DNA of 26,699 nt. It comes from DASUFH01 sp036274645 (GTDB taxonomy: Bacteria > Acidobacteriota > Terriglobia > 20CM-2-55-15). Positions 7,884 to 16,090 of the stretch are shown one piece after another. Each line of letters opens with the position of its first letter. The first letter of the stretch is position 1. The notes beneath the pieces were generated by a model. The model was not told the DNA's origin and did not search any database. It saw only the letters and a list, made by a program, of their open reading frames with translations. The stretch covers positions 1 to 26,699 of the forward strand of contig DASUFH010000425.1 in the NCBI GenBank assembly GCA_036274645.1, read 5' to 3'. The position numbers and the translations under genes were made by a program.

Positions 7884-9092
7884 ATGGACCGCCGATCATT
7901 CTGCAGAAACGCGCTCCTTCTTCCTGGCCTGCTGGCCGGCCGGCGGGCCTTTGCGCAAACGCACGACCATGCCGCCATGACCGCCGGCGATGGGGAGTTC
8001 AACCCGTTTGTCGTCTCCGATCATCAGGACGGATTCCTGATCGCTTTCGTTGCCAGAAAGGAAGCGCGCAGCGACGTCTTCTTTCAACGAGCGCTGACCG
8101 GCGGCGGATTCTCCGAACCTGTCCGCGTGAACAATCGTCCGGGCGATGGGGCGGTTCGCAACGAGAATCCGCCGAAGATTGCCGTGGGGCAGGCCGGCGA
8201 AATCTATGTCGTGTGGGCCAGTGAGCGTGAACGGTGGAAGGGCGACATTCGATTTGCGCGTTCCCTGAACGGGGGCAAGTCCTTCGAGCCCGCGATCGAA
8301 CTGAATTCCGGCGCGGCCGGCCCCGCCGTCGGTCGCGCGTTTGAATCCATCGCAGTGGACACGCAGGGCCGGATATTTGTGGCCTGGATCGATGAACGCA
8401 ACAAGAAGGAATCGGACCGCGGAGCGGAAATCTGGATGACGGTCTCGGAGGATCGCGGGAAATCGTTCCAGCCGGATCGACGGATTCTTTCCAACGTTTG
8501 CGAATGCTGCCGCACTGCCCTGGCCACAGACCCGGCCGGGACCATCTTCATCACCTACCGGACCGTCCCGCAGTCCGGCCCCATGTTCCGTGATATCGGA
8601 ATAGCGCGATCGTCCGACGGCGGGCGGTCCTTCCAAACGTCGATCGTCAACCACGACGGCTGGGAGATCAACGCCTGCCCGATTGCCGGAGCAACCCTGG
8701 CAATCGACTCCGCCGGGCGTATACACGTCGTCTGGTTTACTCAGTCCGGAGAAACGCCGCGCCTCCATATCGCCAGCTCATCGGATCACGGCGCCTCCTT
8801 CTCCAAACCGGACGTCTTTGATCCGGACCAGAAGGTGGCCAAACACGCTCACGCTGTCGTCACGCGGGACAACCGGCTGCTGATCGCCTGGGATGACACG
8901 AACGGAGGTCCAATCGTGAAGTGGGGGCTCTATGACGCCGGCCGCCGGTCCATGAAGCAGCTTGGTATGCAGGCGGGGGCCTCCTATCCCATCGCTGCGG
9001 CAAACGCGACCCGGTTCAGCGTGGTCGCCCTTCAGCCGGACCGGCCTGAAGTTTTTCGCAGCATTCGCGTTCTCGGTTCATCGTCACGGTAG
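7884..9092 (+). CDS. Tat-exported Asp-box (BNR/sialidase-like) beta-propeller protein
   Basis: Predicted periplasmic six-bladed propeller of 402 residues. Seen: a twin-arginine leader (DRRSF, then a hydrophobic stretch ending GRRAFAQ near residue 25); four Asp-box motifs of the S-x-D-x-G-x-S-F type near residues 127-134 (SLNGGKSF, Asn for Asp), 187-194 (SEDRGKSF), 243-250 (SSDGGRSF) and 298-305 (SSDHGASF); and a conserved-looking CECC cluster at 206-209. I cannot identify a full sialidase active site, so exo-sialidase activity should not be assumed. The start is supported by GGGAG just upstream and by the leader. It follows the TonB receptor on the same strand with a 54-bp gap and is probably co-transcribed. 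Confidence 0.8.
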   Translation: MDRRSFCRNALLLPGLLAGRRAFAQTHDHAAMTAGDGEFNPFVVSDHQDGFLIAFVARKEARSDVFFQRALTGGGFSEPVRVNNRPGDGAVRNENPPKIAVGQAGEIYVVWASERERWKGDIRFARSLNGGKSFEPAIELNSGAAGPAVGRAFESIAVDTQGRIFVAWIDERNKKESDRGAEIWMTVSEDRGKSFQPDRRILSNVCECCRTALATDPAGTIFITYRTVPQSGPMFRDIGIARSSDGGRSFQTSIVNHDGWEINACPIAGATLAIDSAGRIHVVWFTQSGETPRLHIASSSDHGASFSKPDVFDPDQKVAKHAHAVVTRDNRLLIAWDDTNGGPIVKWGLYDAGRRSMKQLGMQAGASYPIAAANATRFSVVALQPDRPEVFRSIRVLGSSSR

Positions 9093-9104
9093 TTGTCGCC
9101 GCCA

Positions 9105-9363
9105 CCATCATCCTCCTGTCCGGCGGCAGGCTGAACCGCGCCAACCTTGCCGCCGGCAGGCCACCCATCGCTGGCATCACACGAGCGAGTCTGAAGGACT
9201 GAACAAGAACTTCGGCGGACTTTTCCTGTTCTGGGATCGTCTGTTTGGAACCCTTCACCTGCCGGAGGGGCAACATGCGCAACGCTTCGGCATGGCGGAC
9301 GGGCGGATTCCGGACTCGTTTTTCAGGCAACTGGCATGGCCGTTTCGCGGGCGGAATCGATAA
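9105..9363 (+). pseudogene. Relic of a fatty-acid hydroxylase / sterol desaturase C-terminus
   Basis: The plus-strand frame that ends at 9363 encodes THRWHHTSESEGLNKNF, then GGLFLFWDRLFGTL and, near the end, IPDSFFRQLAWPF. This is the characteristic last third of the membrane-bound di-iron fatty-acid hydroxylase superfamily: the final HRxHH histidine box, the N-x-N-F-G region and the WDRLFGT motif. The upstream histidine boxes and transmembrane helices are missing; the sequence before about 9160 in this frame is arginine/proline-rich and not family-like. No start or ribosome site is present. It lies in the gap between the propeller gene and the convergent kinase, so it is most likely the tail of a gene deleted when the present neighbours came together. 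Confidence 0.65.
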
Positions 9364-9369
9364 TTCCGG

Positions 9370-12252
9370 CTATTTGGAGGAAGCGATCGCTTTAACGTTC
9401 ATCAGAACCCTGGCCAGGACTTCTGGATCGATCGGCTTCACCAGGTGATGGTCGAAGCCGGCTTCGGTGGTTCGCCGCCGATCTTCATCCTGCCCGTAAC
9501 CGGTGGTTGCAATCAGGATGAGCGGCCGGCCTGACGTGGCGCTGCGAAGCCGTCGGGCAACTTCAATGCCGCTGATTTGCGGTAATTCGAGATCGAGGAA
9601 CACGACGTCCGGTCGCATTGCGGCCGCCATGTCCAGAGCCGCATATCCATCGTGCGCCACGGAAACTTCGTGCTTCTGCAGTTTGAGGATCTGGGAAAGT
9701 GTTTCCGCCGCGTCGACATTGTCATCCACTACCAGAATGCGTCGTCGAATCCAGGTCTGTACGGGAACGGAAGGCGCGTCGCTATCACATTCGGACTGAT
9801 CCTCCAGCGCGGGCAATCGAACAATGAACTGGCTGCCCTGGCCGCGACCGGCGCTTCGAGCCTCGACTTCCCCGCCGTGCTGCTCCACCAGCCGCTTGAC
9901 GAGGGTCAGACCAACACCGAGCCCTCCCTGGGCGCGATCGCGGGATTCCAGCTGAGCGAAAAGGTCGAAGACGCGCTCGATCATGTCGGCCGTCAGCCCG
10001 ATTCCGTTGTCGGAAACCACGACAATCGCGTGGTCGCCCTGGCGGTCCACGGTCAGGCCGATGCGGCCGCCGTTTGGAGTGTATCTTGCCGCATTGTTGA
10101 GGAGATTCGAGAGCACCTGACTGAGACGAGCCGCGTCGCCTTGAACTCGCACGGGCTCCTCGGGGACGACGACATGGAGTTCGTGTCCTCTCCCTTCGAT
10201 GAGCGGGCGGCTGGTCTCGACGGCCTGCGCGACGACGGCCGACAACTCGACCGGCGCTGTCAACAGGGTGATCTTTCCGCGCGTGATCCGTGAAACATCC
10301 AGCAGATCATCCACCAGGCGCGTCAACAGCGAAAGCTGCCGGGCAATGACGTCAAGCGCCGATGCGGTCCGGGCTGTGTCGGGCGGCAGTTTTCTGATGA
10401 TCTCGACGGCCATGCCGATCGGCGCCAGGGGGTTCCGGAGTTCGTGCCCGAGCATCGCGAGGAATTCATCCTTGCGGCGGGCGGCCTGTTCGAGTTCCTC
10501 TTCCGCCAGCTTGCGGGACGTTATGTCCACGCAACTCCCAATGTAACCACTGAAGGCGCCATCGGCTCCGAAGTGCGGGATCCCGTTATCCAGAACCCAT
10601 CGGTATACGCCATCATGGCGGCGGAGCCGGAAGTGCAGCGCGGCGGGTTCACGGCGCACGAACGCCGCATTGCAGGCGTCCGCAACAGACTCGCGATCAT
10701 CCGGGTGGACCGATTCGATCCATCCAAAGCCCAGTTCCTGCTCGATGGAACGGCCGGTAAAATCCAGCCAGGGCTTGTTGAAATACAACGCCTCGTTGCG
10801 CAGGCCGCTCATCCAGATCAGCACCGGCGCGTTGTCGCAGAGCGACCGAAAGCGCGCTTCGCTCTCGCGCAGGACTCTCTCAATCTGCCGCTGCGATTCA
10901 AGCTGCCGATGCTCTTCTTCGGCGCGCTTGCGCGCGGTAATATCACGGCCGACCGCCTGATATTCCGTAATCGTTCCCCGTTCATCGAAGAACCCGCGTG
11001 TGGTCCAGTGCTGCCAGCGAGCGCCGCGGCCGGGCGAATCCACTCCCATCTCGCGAGACGCCACGGGACGAGCCAGGGTGATCGAGTTCATCGCGTCCCG
11101 GACGATCTCGCGCGCCTCGACGGGAAGAAAATCCCAGAGGCTGCGGCCCAAAAGATCCGGGGCAGTCCGGCGAAGGGCGCGGCACATGGCGCCATTCACG
11201 AAGGTGTACGCGCCATCGGGACGAAACCGGCAAATCATTTCGGTCTGGTCCTCGACGATCGCCCGGTAGCGCGCCTCGCTGCTGCGAAGTTCCTGCTGCG
11301 ACCGCTGCTGCTCCTCGACAAGCGCCGCCAGAAACATCAGCGGTGGCGCAATCGTGATCAGGAACAACTGCAGCGAGAGGGCGTTGTCGGACGGGGAACC
11401 CGAGGTAAACGGACCGTGTCCGTGAAGGACACCCCACATCGCAAGGATCGTTACCATTGCCAGACACACCGTGGCGCCGCGGGGACCGAACCGGATGGCC
11501 GCCCAGAGCAGAAACGGTAAAGGCAGGTACAACAACGCGACCGAGTTGCCTTCGTTCCCGAGCAGTCCGGTGAAGCCCCACGCGCTGGCGAGAACGAGAC
11601 CTCCGACGAGCAGACCGGACTCGACATTGCGCGTCCGGGAATCCCCCCAGAATCCCGCTCGCCATCGACCGGCCCAGGCCAGAATGGCCGGCGCCAGAGT
11701 CAGGTACCCGAAGGCGTCGGTCAGGAACCATGAACTCCAGAGGATCCAGCGTTCGCCGACAGGAGCGGTGAGGGTTGCCAGTGACGCCGGAACGATCGGG
11801 GCGGTGAAGACGACGGCCAGAAACGCGAGAAGGTTGCGGCCGCCGTCAAACACTCCGAGACCGCGAGCAAACCGCCGCACGGCAAGCGCGGCGGTAAATA
11901 CCTCAATGGCGTCGGCGCTGAGAAATGTCAGGATCTGGAAGAGGGTGGCGCCATCGCGCGCGTTATTGTTGACGGAAGAGAAAAAGCCCGCAATCGCGTA
12001 CGCCCACCAATGTCGGACGGGAGTCACCGTCAGCACGCACAGCAAAATGGCGTTCGTCGGCCAGATGGGCGAAACGTACAGCGGAGGGAAATTGTGCGCG
12101 ATGGCCTCGGTGCTCAAAAAGCAGGCAAGGCCGACCAGCAACACCCGGACCGCAAGGCGCCCCAGGGGACGCCCGATCGGTTCCGCGCCCCGGCCGGCTC
12201 CCTCTGCCGCGCCATCATTCTTCGCCGGGATTCTCAATGACTCATGCGCCAT
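9370..12252 (-). CDS. Membrane hybrid histidine kinase (MASE1-PAS-PAS-HisKA-HATPase-receiver)
   Basis: Predicted inner-membrane sensor of 960 residues that autophosphorylates and passes phosphate to its own receiver. Seen in order: a MASE1-type multi-helix sensor (about residues 25-320, with PPLYVSPIWPTNAILL); two PAS domains (starting near 335 and 470) each followed by a PAC-like segment; HisKA with GHELRNP (phospho-His at 603); HATPase with an N box SNLLNNAARYTPNGG, DNGIGL and GGLGVGL; and a C-terminal receiver with VVDDN, the phospho-acceptor Asp at 887 (FLDLELPQ) and LVKP. The frame can be extended to a TTG at 12291, but the ATG at 12252 begins a sensible protein. No dedicated output domain or partner regulator is adjacent. 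The signal is unknown. It is divergent from lpxD. Confidence 0.9.
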   Translation of the reverse strand: MAHESLRIPAKNDGAAEGAGRGAEPIGRPLGRLAVRVLLVGLACFLSTEAIAHNFPPLYVSPIWPTNAILLCVLTVTPVRHWWAYAIAGFFSSVNNNARDGATLFQILTFLSADAIEVFTAALAVRRFARGLGVFDGGRNLLAFLAVVFTAPIVPASLATLTAPVGERWILWSSWFLTDAFGYLTLAPAILAWAGRWRAGFWGDSRTRNVESGLLVGGLVLASAWGFTGLLGNEGNSVALLYLPLPFLLWAAIRFGPRGATVCLAMVTILAMWGVLHGHGPFTSGSPSDNALSLQLFLITIAPPLMFLAALVEEQQRSQQELRSSEARYRAIVEDQTEMICRFRPDGAYTFVNGAMCRALRRTAPDLLGRSLWDFLPVEAREIVRDAMNSITLARPVASREMGVDSPGRGARWQHWTTRGFFDERGTITEYQAVGRDITARKRAEEEHRQLESQRQIERVLRESEARFRSLCDNAPVLIWMSGLRNEALYFNKPWLDFTGRSIEQELGFGWIESVHPDDRESVADACNAAFVRREPAALHFRLRRHDGVYRWVLDNGIPHFGADGAFSGYIGSCVDITSRKLAEEELEQAARRKDEFLAMLGHELRNPLAPIGMAVEIIRKLPPDTARTASALDVIARQLSLLTRLVDDLLDVSRITRGKITLLTAPVELSAVVAQAVETSRPLIEGRGHELHVVVPEEPVRVQGDAARLSQVLSNLLNNAARYTPNGGRIGLTVDRQGDHAIVVVSDNGIGLTADMIERVFDLFAQLESRDRAQGGLGVGLTLVKRLVEQHGGEVEARSAGRGQGSQFIVRLPALEDQSECDSDAPSVPVQTWIRRRILVVDDNVDAAETLSQILKLQKHEVSVAHDGYAALDMAAAMRPDVVFLDLELPQISGIEVARRLRSATSGRPLILIATTGYGQDEDRRRTTEAGFDHHLVKPIDPEVLARVLMNVKAIASSK

Positions 12253-12559
12253 GTGGATTTCACTGAAAACCAGTACACCGTTCAGCGCCAACCAGCGCGG
12301 CGCCGTCTCGCTAACGCCGACCGCTGCCGCAGAGAAGAACCGCTCGGGATAAGGAAGGCGTCACATCCGAACCATGCCGATCGGACCGCTGCCCGTCGCA
12401 TCCAACCGCCTGCTCCGACGGACAATTCAGCTGCGACGCGCCACATAGAGGGTACCATGTTAACTTTTCCGGGACCCGAGCCTCTGCGCGCGGGCGTCAT
12501 TCACGGCGCAAACACCGAGAGCGGAGCCGCGGGAATCGCCGGATACTTTCTGGAGAGCT
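12253..12559. other. Divergent intergenic region between the hybrid kinase and lpxD
   Basis: These 307 bases must hold the promoters of both genes. I see no confident sigma-70 pair. The plus frame from an ATG at 12457 (after AGAGGG) stays open through the lpxD start in another frame. It encodes no recognisable protein, so I do not call it a gene. Confidence 0.5.
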
Positions 12560-13531
12560 ATGAAGAAGACCGTCGCCGAGATCGCCGCATTCGTGGGTGG
12601 GGAGGTTCAGGGCAATCCCGGTTTGGAATTGCAGTCGCTCGCCAACCTGAAAAACGCAGGGCCGGCGGATCTCGCGTTCGCGGACGAAAAATTCTACGCG
12701 GAAGTGCCGGCAAGCCGCGCCGGCTGCATCCTCCTGGAGCGGAACCCATTTCCGGACCGGACCGTCATCGTGGTGCGCGCGCCAAAGCTGGCGATGGCCC
12801 GGGCGGCAACGCTTTTTGTCGAACCGGACACGTCCGGGCCAGCCATCCATCCAACGGCAGTCATCGAACCCGGCGCTGTCATTGGCCGGGGAACGCGCGT
12901 GGGGGCAGGATGTTACATCGGCCGCGGAGTCCGCATCGGGAACGACACGCAGCTCTATCCGCGCGTGGTCGTATACGCGGGAGCGGAGATCGGCAACCGG
13001 GTGACCGTCCACGCCGGAGCGGTGATTGGAGCCGACGGCTTCGGATTCGTATGGGATGGCGAGAGATACGTCAAGTTCCCACAACTCGGCGGCGTGATCA
13101 TCGAAGATGACGTCGAGATTGGAGCCAATACCTGCATCGATCGCGGCTCCCTCGGAGCCACCATTATTCGACGCGGAGCCAAGCTCGACAATCTCGTTCA
13201 GATCGGCCATAACGTGGAAGTCGGAGAACACGCTGTGATTGCCGCCCAGACCGGGGTCGCCGGCAGTTCCATTATTGGCGCCCGCTCGCTGATCGGCGGA
13301 CAGGTCGGCATAGCCGATCACGTGACCGTTGACGCGGGCAGCATCCTTGGCGCGCAAGCAGGCGTGCCGAGCGGCAAACATATCCGCGGCGGCGGGTTGC
13401 TCTGGGGAACGCCGGCGCGCCCCATCAAGGAACTTCTCGCCCAGCAGGCCGCGCTGGCCCGCCTGCCACGATTCCTCAAGGAACTCCGAAAGAAGACCCC
13501 TTCGTCCTCAGAGAATGAAAAAGGCTCATGA
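12560..13531 (+). CDS. lpxD: UDP-3-O-(3-hydroxyacyl)glucosamine N-acyltransferase
   Basis: Third step of lipid A synthesis: transfers a 3-hydroxyacyl chain from acyl-ACP to the amine of UDP-3-O-acyl-glucosamine, in the cytosol as a trimer. Length 323 residues, close to the family norm of about 340. Seen: the N-terminal uridine-binding domain (MKKTVAEIAAFVGGEV, LANLKNAGPADLAFAD); a left-handed parallel beta-helix built from hexapeptide repeats from about residue 95 to 275; and DNLVQIGHNVEVG, whose His at 217 matches the catalytic base. The start is supported by GGAG 5 bp upstream. It overlaps the next gene by 4 bp (ATGA). The usual lpxD neighbours (bamA, skp, fabZ, lpxA) are absent. Confidence 0.95.
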   Translation: MKKTVAEIAAFVGGEVQGNPGLELQSLANLKNAGPADLAFADEKFYAEVPASRAGCILLERNPFPDRTVIVVRAPKLAMARAATLFVEPDTSGPAIHPTAVIEPGAVIGRGTRVGAGCYIGRGVRIGNDTQLYPRVVVYAGAEIGNRVTVHAGAVIGADGFGFVWDGERYVKFPQLGGVIIEDDVEIGANTCIDRGSLGATIIRRGAKLDNLVQIGHNVEVGEHAVIAAQTGVAGSSIIGARSLIGGQVGIADHVTVDAGSILGAQAGVPSGKHIRGGGLLWGTPARPIKELLAQQAALARLPRFLKELRKKTPSSSENEKGS

Positions 13532-15303
13532 TGCGTGAATCACCTGCCTCGAAGGGAGGACTCTTCCTCTTGAGGGACACTCCGCCGGCGTCGGTCTTCA
13601 CCCCGGCGGATTTTACCGAAGAGCATCTCCTGATCCGGAACACGGCCGAACAGTTCGTCGAGCAGGAAGTTCTTCCGCAACTCGAAGCCATCGAACGGCA
13701 ACACTGGGACGTGACGGTGGGGCTCCTGCGAAAATGCGGAGACCTTGGACTGTTGAGCATTGAGATTCCGGAACAGTATGGCGGCGCCGACCTCGACAAG
13801 GTTTCCGCCGCGATCGTCGCCGAACAGATGGCTCGGGTAATGTCGTTTTCGGTTTCGTTCGGCGGTCAGAGCGGAATCGGCGCGCTGCCCATCGGCTACT
13901 TCGCGACTGAAGCGCTCAAGGCCCGATACCTGCCGCGCATCGCTCAAGGCGAGTTGATCACGGCCTATGCCCTCTCCGAATCCGGAAGCGGCAGCGATGC
14001 GCTGGCGGCCCGAACCACCGCCCATCGCAGCGCGGACGGGTCACGCTGGATATTGAACGGCGAAAAGATGTGGATCACCAACGCCGCGTTCGCGGACCTC
14101 TTCATCGTCTTCGCCCAGGTGGATGGCAGGGAGTTCACCTGTTTTGCGGTGGAACGAAACGCCCCCGGTGTTTCAACAGGCGCTGAGGAGCGAAAGATGG
14201 GGCTGAAAGGATCCTCGACGCGCACGCTCATTCTCGATCACGCGTCAATCCCGATTGACGCGGTCATCGGCGAAGTCGGGCAGGGACGCCATGTCGCCTT
14301 CAACATCCTGAATCTCGGCCGGGCCAAACTGGCCGCAGGCGCGTTGGGCGCAGGCAAGGCGGCCCTGAATGAATCGGTCCGCTATGCCCGCGAGCGGGTG
14401 GCTTTCGGTGGTCCCATTGCGCGCTTCGGCGCGATCCAGGAAAAGCTGGCGCGGATGGCGATTCGCGCGTGGGCAACGGAGGGGATGGTTTATCGCGCAG
14501 TCGCCTCCATCGACGCTGCGCTGGCCGCGGTTGACGCGAGCGTTCCGGCCCAGGCGCTCAAGGCCATCGAGGAATACGCCATCGAGTGCTCCATCCTGAA
14601 GATATACGCATCCGAAGCGCTCGACTTCATTGTGGACGAGGCGGTGCAGATCCATGGCGGCTATGGATACAGCGCGGAATACGCGGTGGAACGGTATTAC
14701 CGGGATAGCCGCGTGAACCGGATATTCGAAGGCACCAACGAAATCAACCGCCTGATCATTTTCAACATGCTGATGAAGCGGGCTGCGGCCGGACGCCTGC
14801 CGTTGCATGAGGCGATCCACGCCGCCGCCGAAGAAGTCTGGACGGGCGTGACGGTCGGCGCGCCGGACGGCCCACTGCAGGCCGAGCGCGCCGCGCTCCG
14901 TCAATCGAAGCAGGCATTTCTCTTTACCGCCGGTCTGGCCCTCGAGAAATACGCCCAGGGCGCCGCGGGACTGAGCGCCATCAAGGAAGAACAGGAACTG
15001 CTGTTCCGTCTTGCCGACATGGCAATCGCCATCTACGCGATGGATACGGCCCTGGCGCGAGTTCTCAAGCGCCCCCGGCCTTCGGAAGCGGAATGCGCCG
15101 CAGCCTCAACGCTGGTTGGCGACGCCACCGCTCAGGTGGAACGATCGGCAATCGAATCACTGGCGCGCATCACGGATGGAACCAAACGGCGTGAATCCCT
15201 GGCCGCGTTGCGCCGCCTCATGGCGTGGGAGCCGATCGATTCGATCAAGCTCCAGCGCGTGATTGCCGGCCACATCCTCGACAACCGCCGCTACGCGCTC
15301 TAG
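13528..15303 (+). CDS. Acyl-CoA dehydrogenase, long form (VLCAD/FadE-like)
   Basis: FAD enzyme that introduces the first double bond in fatty-acyl-CoA beta-oxidation. Length 591 residues, matching the extended bacterial FadE type with an extra C-terminal helical domain. Seen: SESGSGSDA near residue 151; WITNAAFAD near 181; RVAFGGPIARFGAIQEKLARMA near 290; QIHGGYGYSAEY near 375; and IFEGTNEINRL with the probable catalytic Glu at 401. The start ATG overlaps the lpxD stop as ATGA, so translation is probably coupled. The last 24 codons are repeated as a tandem DNA duplication directly after the stop codon. Its pairing with lpxD links acyl-chain turnover and lipid A in context only. Confidence 0.93.
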   Translation: MMRESPASKGGLFLLRDTPPASVFTPADFTEEHLLIRNTAEQFVEQEVLPQLEAIERQHWDVTVGLLRKCGDLGLLSIEIPEQYGGADLDKVSAAIVAEQMARVMSFSVSFGGQSGIGALPIGYFATEALKARYLPRIAQGELITAYALSESGSGSDALAARTTAHRSADGSRWILNGEKMWITNAAFADLFIVFAQVDGREFTCFAVERNAPGVSTGAEERKMGLKGSSTRTLILDHASIPIDAVIGEVGQGRHVAFNILNLGRAKLAAGALGAGKAALNESVRYARERVAFGGPIARFGAIQEKLARMAIRAWATEGMVYRAVASIDAALAAVDASVPAQALKAIEEYAIECSILKIYASEALDFIVDEAVQIHGGYGYSAEYAVERYYRDSRVNRIFEGTNEINRLIIFNMLMKRAAAGRLPLHEAIHAAAEEVWTGVTVGAPDGPLQAERAALRQSKQAFLFTAGLALEKYAQGAAGLSAIKEEQELLFRLADMAIAIYAMDTALARVLKRPRPSEAECAAASTLVGDATAQVERSAIESLARITDGTKRRESLAALRRLMAWEPIDSIKLQRVIAGHILDNRRYAL

Positions 15304-15375
15304 CCGATCGATTCGATCAAACTCCAGCGCGTGATCACCGGCCACATCTTCGACAACCGCCGCTACGCGCTCTAG
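15232..15375 (+). repeat. Tandem duplication of the acyl-CoA dehydrogenase 3' end (2 x 72 bp)
   Basis: Copy 1 (15232-15303) is the last 23 codons plus TAG of the dehydrogenase; copy 2 (15304-15375) follows with no gap. I count four differences in 72 positions, all transitions (AAG/AAA, ATT/ATC, GCC/ACC, CTC/TTC). Copy 2 stays in frame with copy 1 and ends in its own TAG. The CTAG at the end of copy 2 also supplies the stop codon of the convergent gene. Confidence 0.97.
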
Positions 15376-15638
15376 AGGAACTCAACGACAAACCACAAAC
15401 CGATGATGGCGGCCAGCAAGGCGCCCCAGGCGATTCCGAGCTTGCTCAGGTACTTACCCAGCGTATCGGACCGATGCCGGATGGCTTGCTGCTCTCGTTC
15501 CAGGTGCGCTTCCGCCTTGCTGAGAACGAGATGATCGTCTTCCTTCATTCCCAGCAAGCCCCGCCACATCAGTATGGCCAGACCGATGATCGTCAGGACC
15601 ACTTCGACCACGACGAGACCCATCAGGACATTGCTCAT
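15372..15638 (-). CDS. Small two-helix membrane protein
   Basis: Hypothetical protein of 88 residues that I do not recognise. Seen: an N-terminal hydrophobic helix (about residues 4-26), a charged central segment rich in Glu, Lys and His (KEDDHLVLSKAEAHLEREQQ) likely to form an amphipathic or coiled helix, and a C-terminal hydrophobic helix (about 66-87). A strong GGAGG lies 6 bp before the ATG, which is the best ribosome site in this part of the window and argues that the gene is real. Its TAG stop lies inside the second copy of the dehydrogenase 72-bp repeat. Function cannot be inferred. Confidence 0.7.
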   Translation of the reverse strand: MSNVLMGLVVVEVVLTIIGLAILMWRGLLGMKEDDHLVLSKAEAHLEREQQAIRHRSDTLGKYLSKLGIAWGALLAAIIGLWFVVEFL

Positions 15639-15710
15639 AGGAGCCTCCTTCCAGACCGCGCTACCGCGCCTGAGCTTCGTTGTGTTGCGTAATTGCTAAT
15701 CAAAAGCCGC

Positions 15711-15983
15711 TTATGCGCCGCAGGATATCCCAAACACTTTGAAAGTCACAGGGAAAGCGCGTGGAGGGCGCCCGTAAGCATAACCGCTGAATCCTGGCGC
15801 GGCGATCCACCGCGTCCCCCGCATCTGCATCGTACGTGTACACGATGTACACCGAGTTGCGGCGCGCGCGCCGCCCGCCGGGCGCGGCAGTTTCGGATCG
15901 AGCGCCATACCGGGAAGTCCATCCTGACCGTGATTCTGGAGAACGTCCGTAACCGTTAGCGCGACCTTCTTCGCGGTCTTCAT
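15711..15983 (-). pseudogene. Frameshifted relic of a glucose/sorbosone (PQQ-type) dehydrogenase
   Basis: Two minus-strand frames read through one degraded gene. The first gives LQNHGQDGLPGMALDPKLPRP, matching the GxxGLLGMALHPxF region of the glucose/sorbosone dehydrogenase beta-propeller family. About ten codons on, the neighbouring frame continues with NSVYIVYTYDADAGDAVDRRARIQRL, matching the following VYVYYTYDAD strand. The frame change is near 15850, in a run of GCGC repeats. What follows (SVWDILRRISGF, then stop at 15700) is not recognisable. The propeller core is missing, and the 5' side ends against the hairpin element at 16000. The gene is therefore both truncated and frameshifted. 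Confidence 0.6.
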
Positions 15984-15999
15984 ATGACGTCATCATTGT

Positions 16000-16090
16000 G
16001 AATGAATGGGGACAGCCTCCGAATTCGGTGGAGGTGGCGTTGATAACGCAGCATTTGTCAGCCGAATTCGGAGGCTGTCCCCATTCATTC
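16000..16090. repeat. 91-bp hairpin element, copy A (REP/MITE-like)
   Basis: Perfect 29-bp inverted arms (16000-16028 and 16062-16090), each containing GGGGACAGCCTCCGAATTCGG or its complement, flank a 33-nt loop (16029-16061). A second copy lies at 24375-24465 with the loop reverse-complemented. The GGGGACAG/CTGTCCCC ends resemble REP-type palindromes mobilised by IS200-like RAYT transposases; no transposase is in the window, so that link is by resemblance only. Confidence 0.9.

Noticed and set aside
10444..11520. A 358-codon plus-strand frame opposite the hybrid kinase
   Set aside because: It is the complement of clear PAS and kinase coding sequence and has no family motif.
12457..12559. 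Possible short gene start ATG after AGAGGG upstream of lpxD
   Set aside because: The frame runs into lpxD in another phase, with no recognisable protein and no conserved features.
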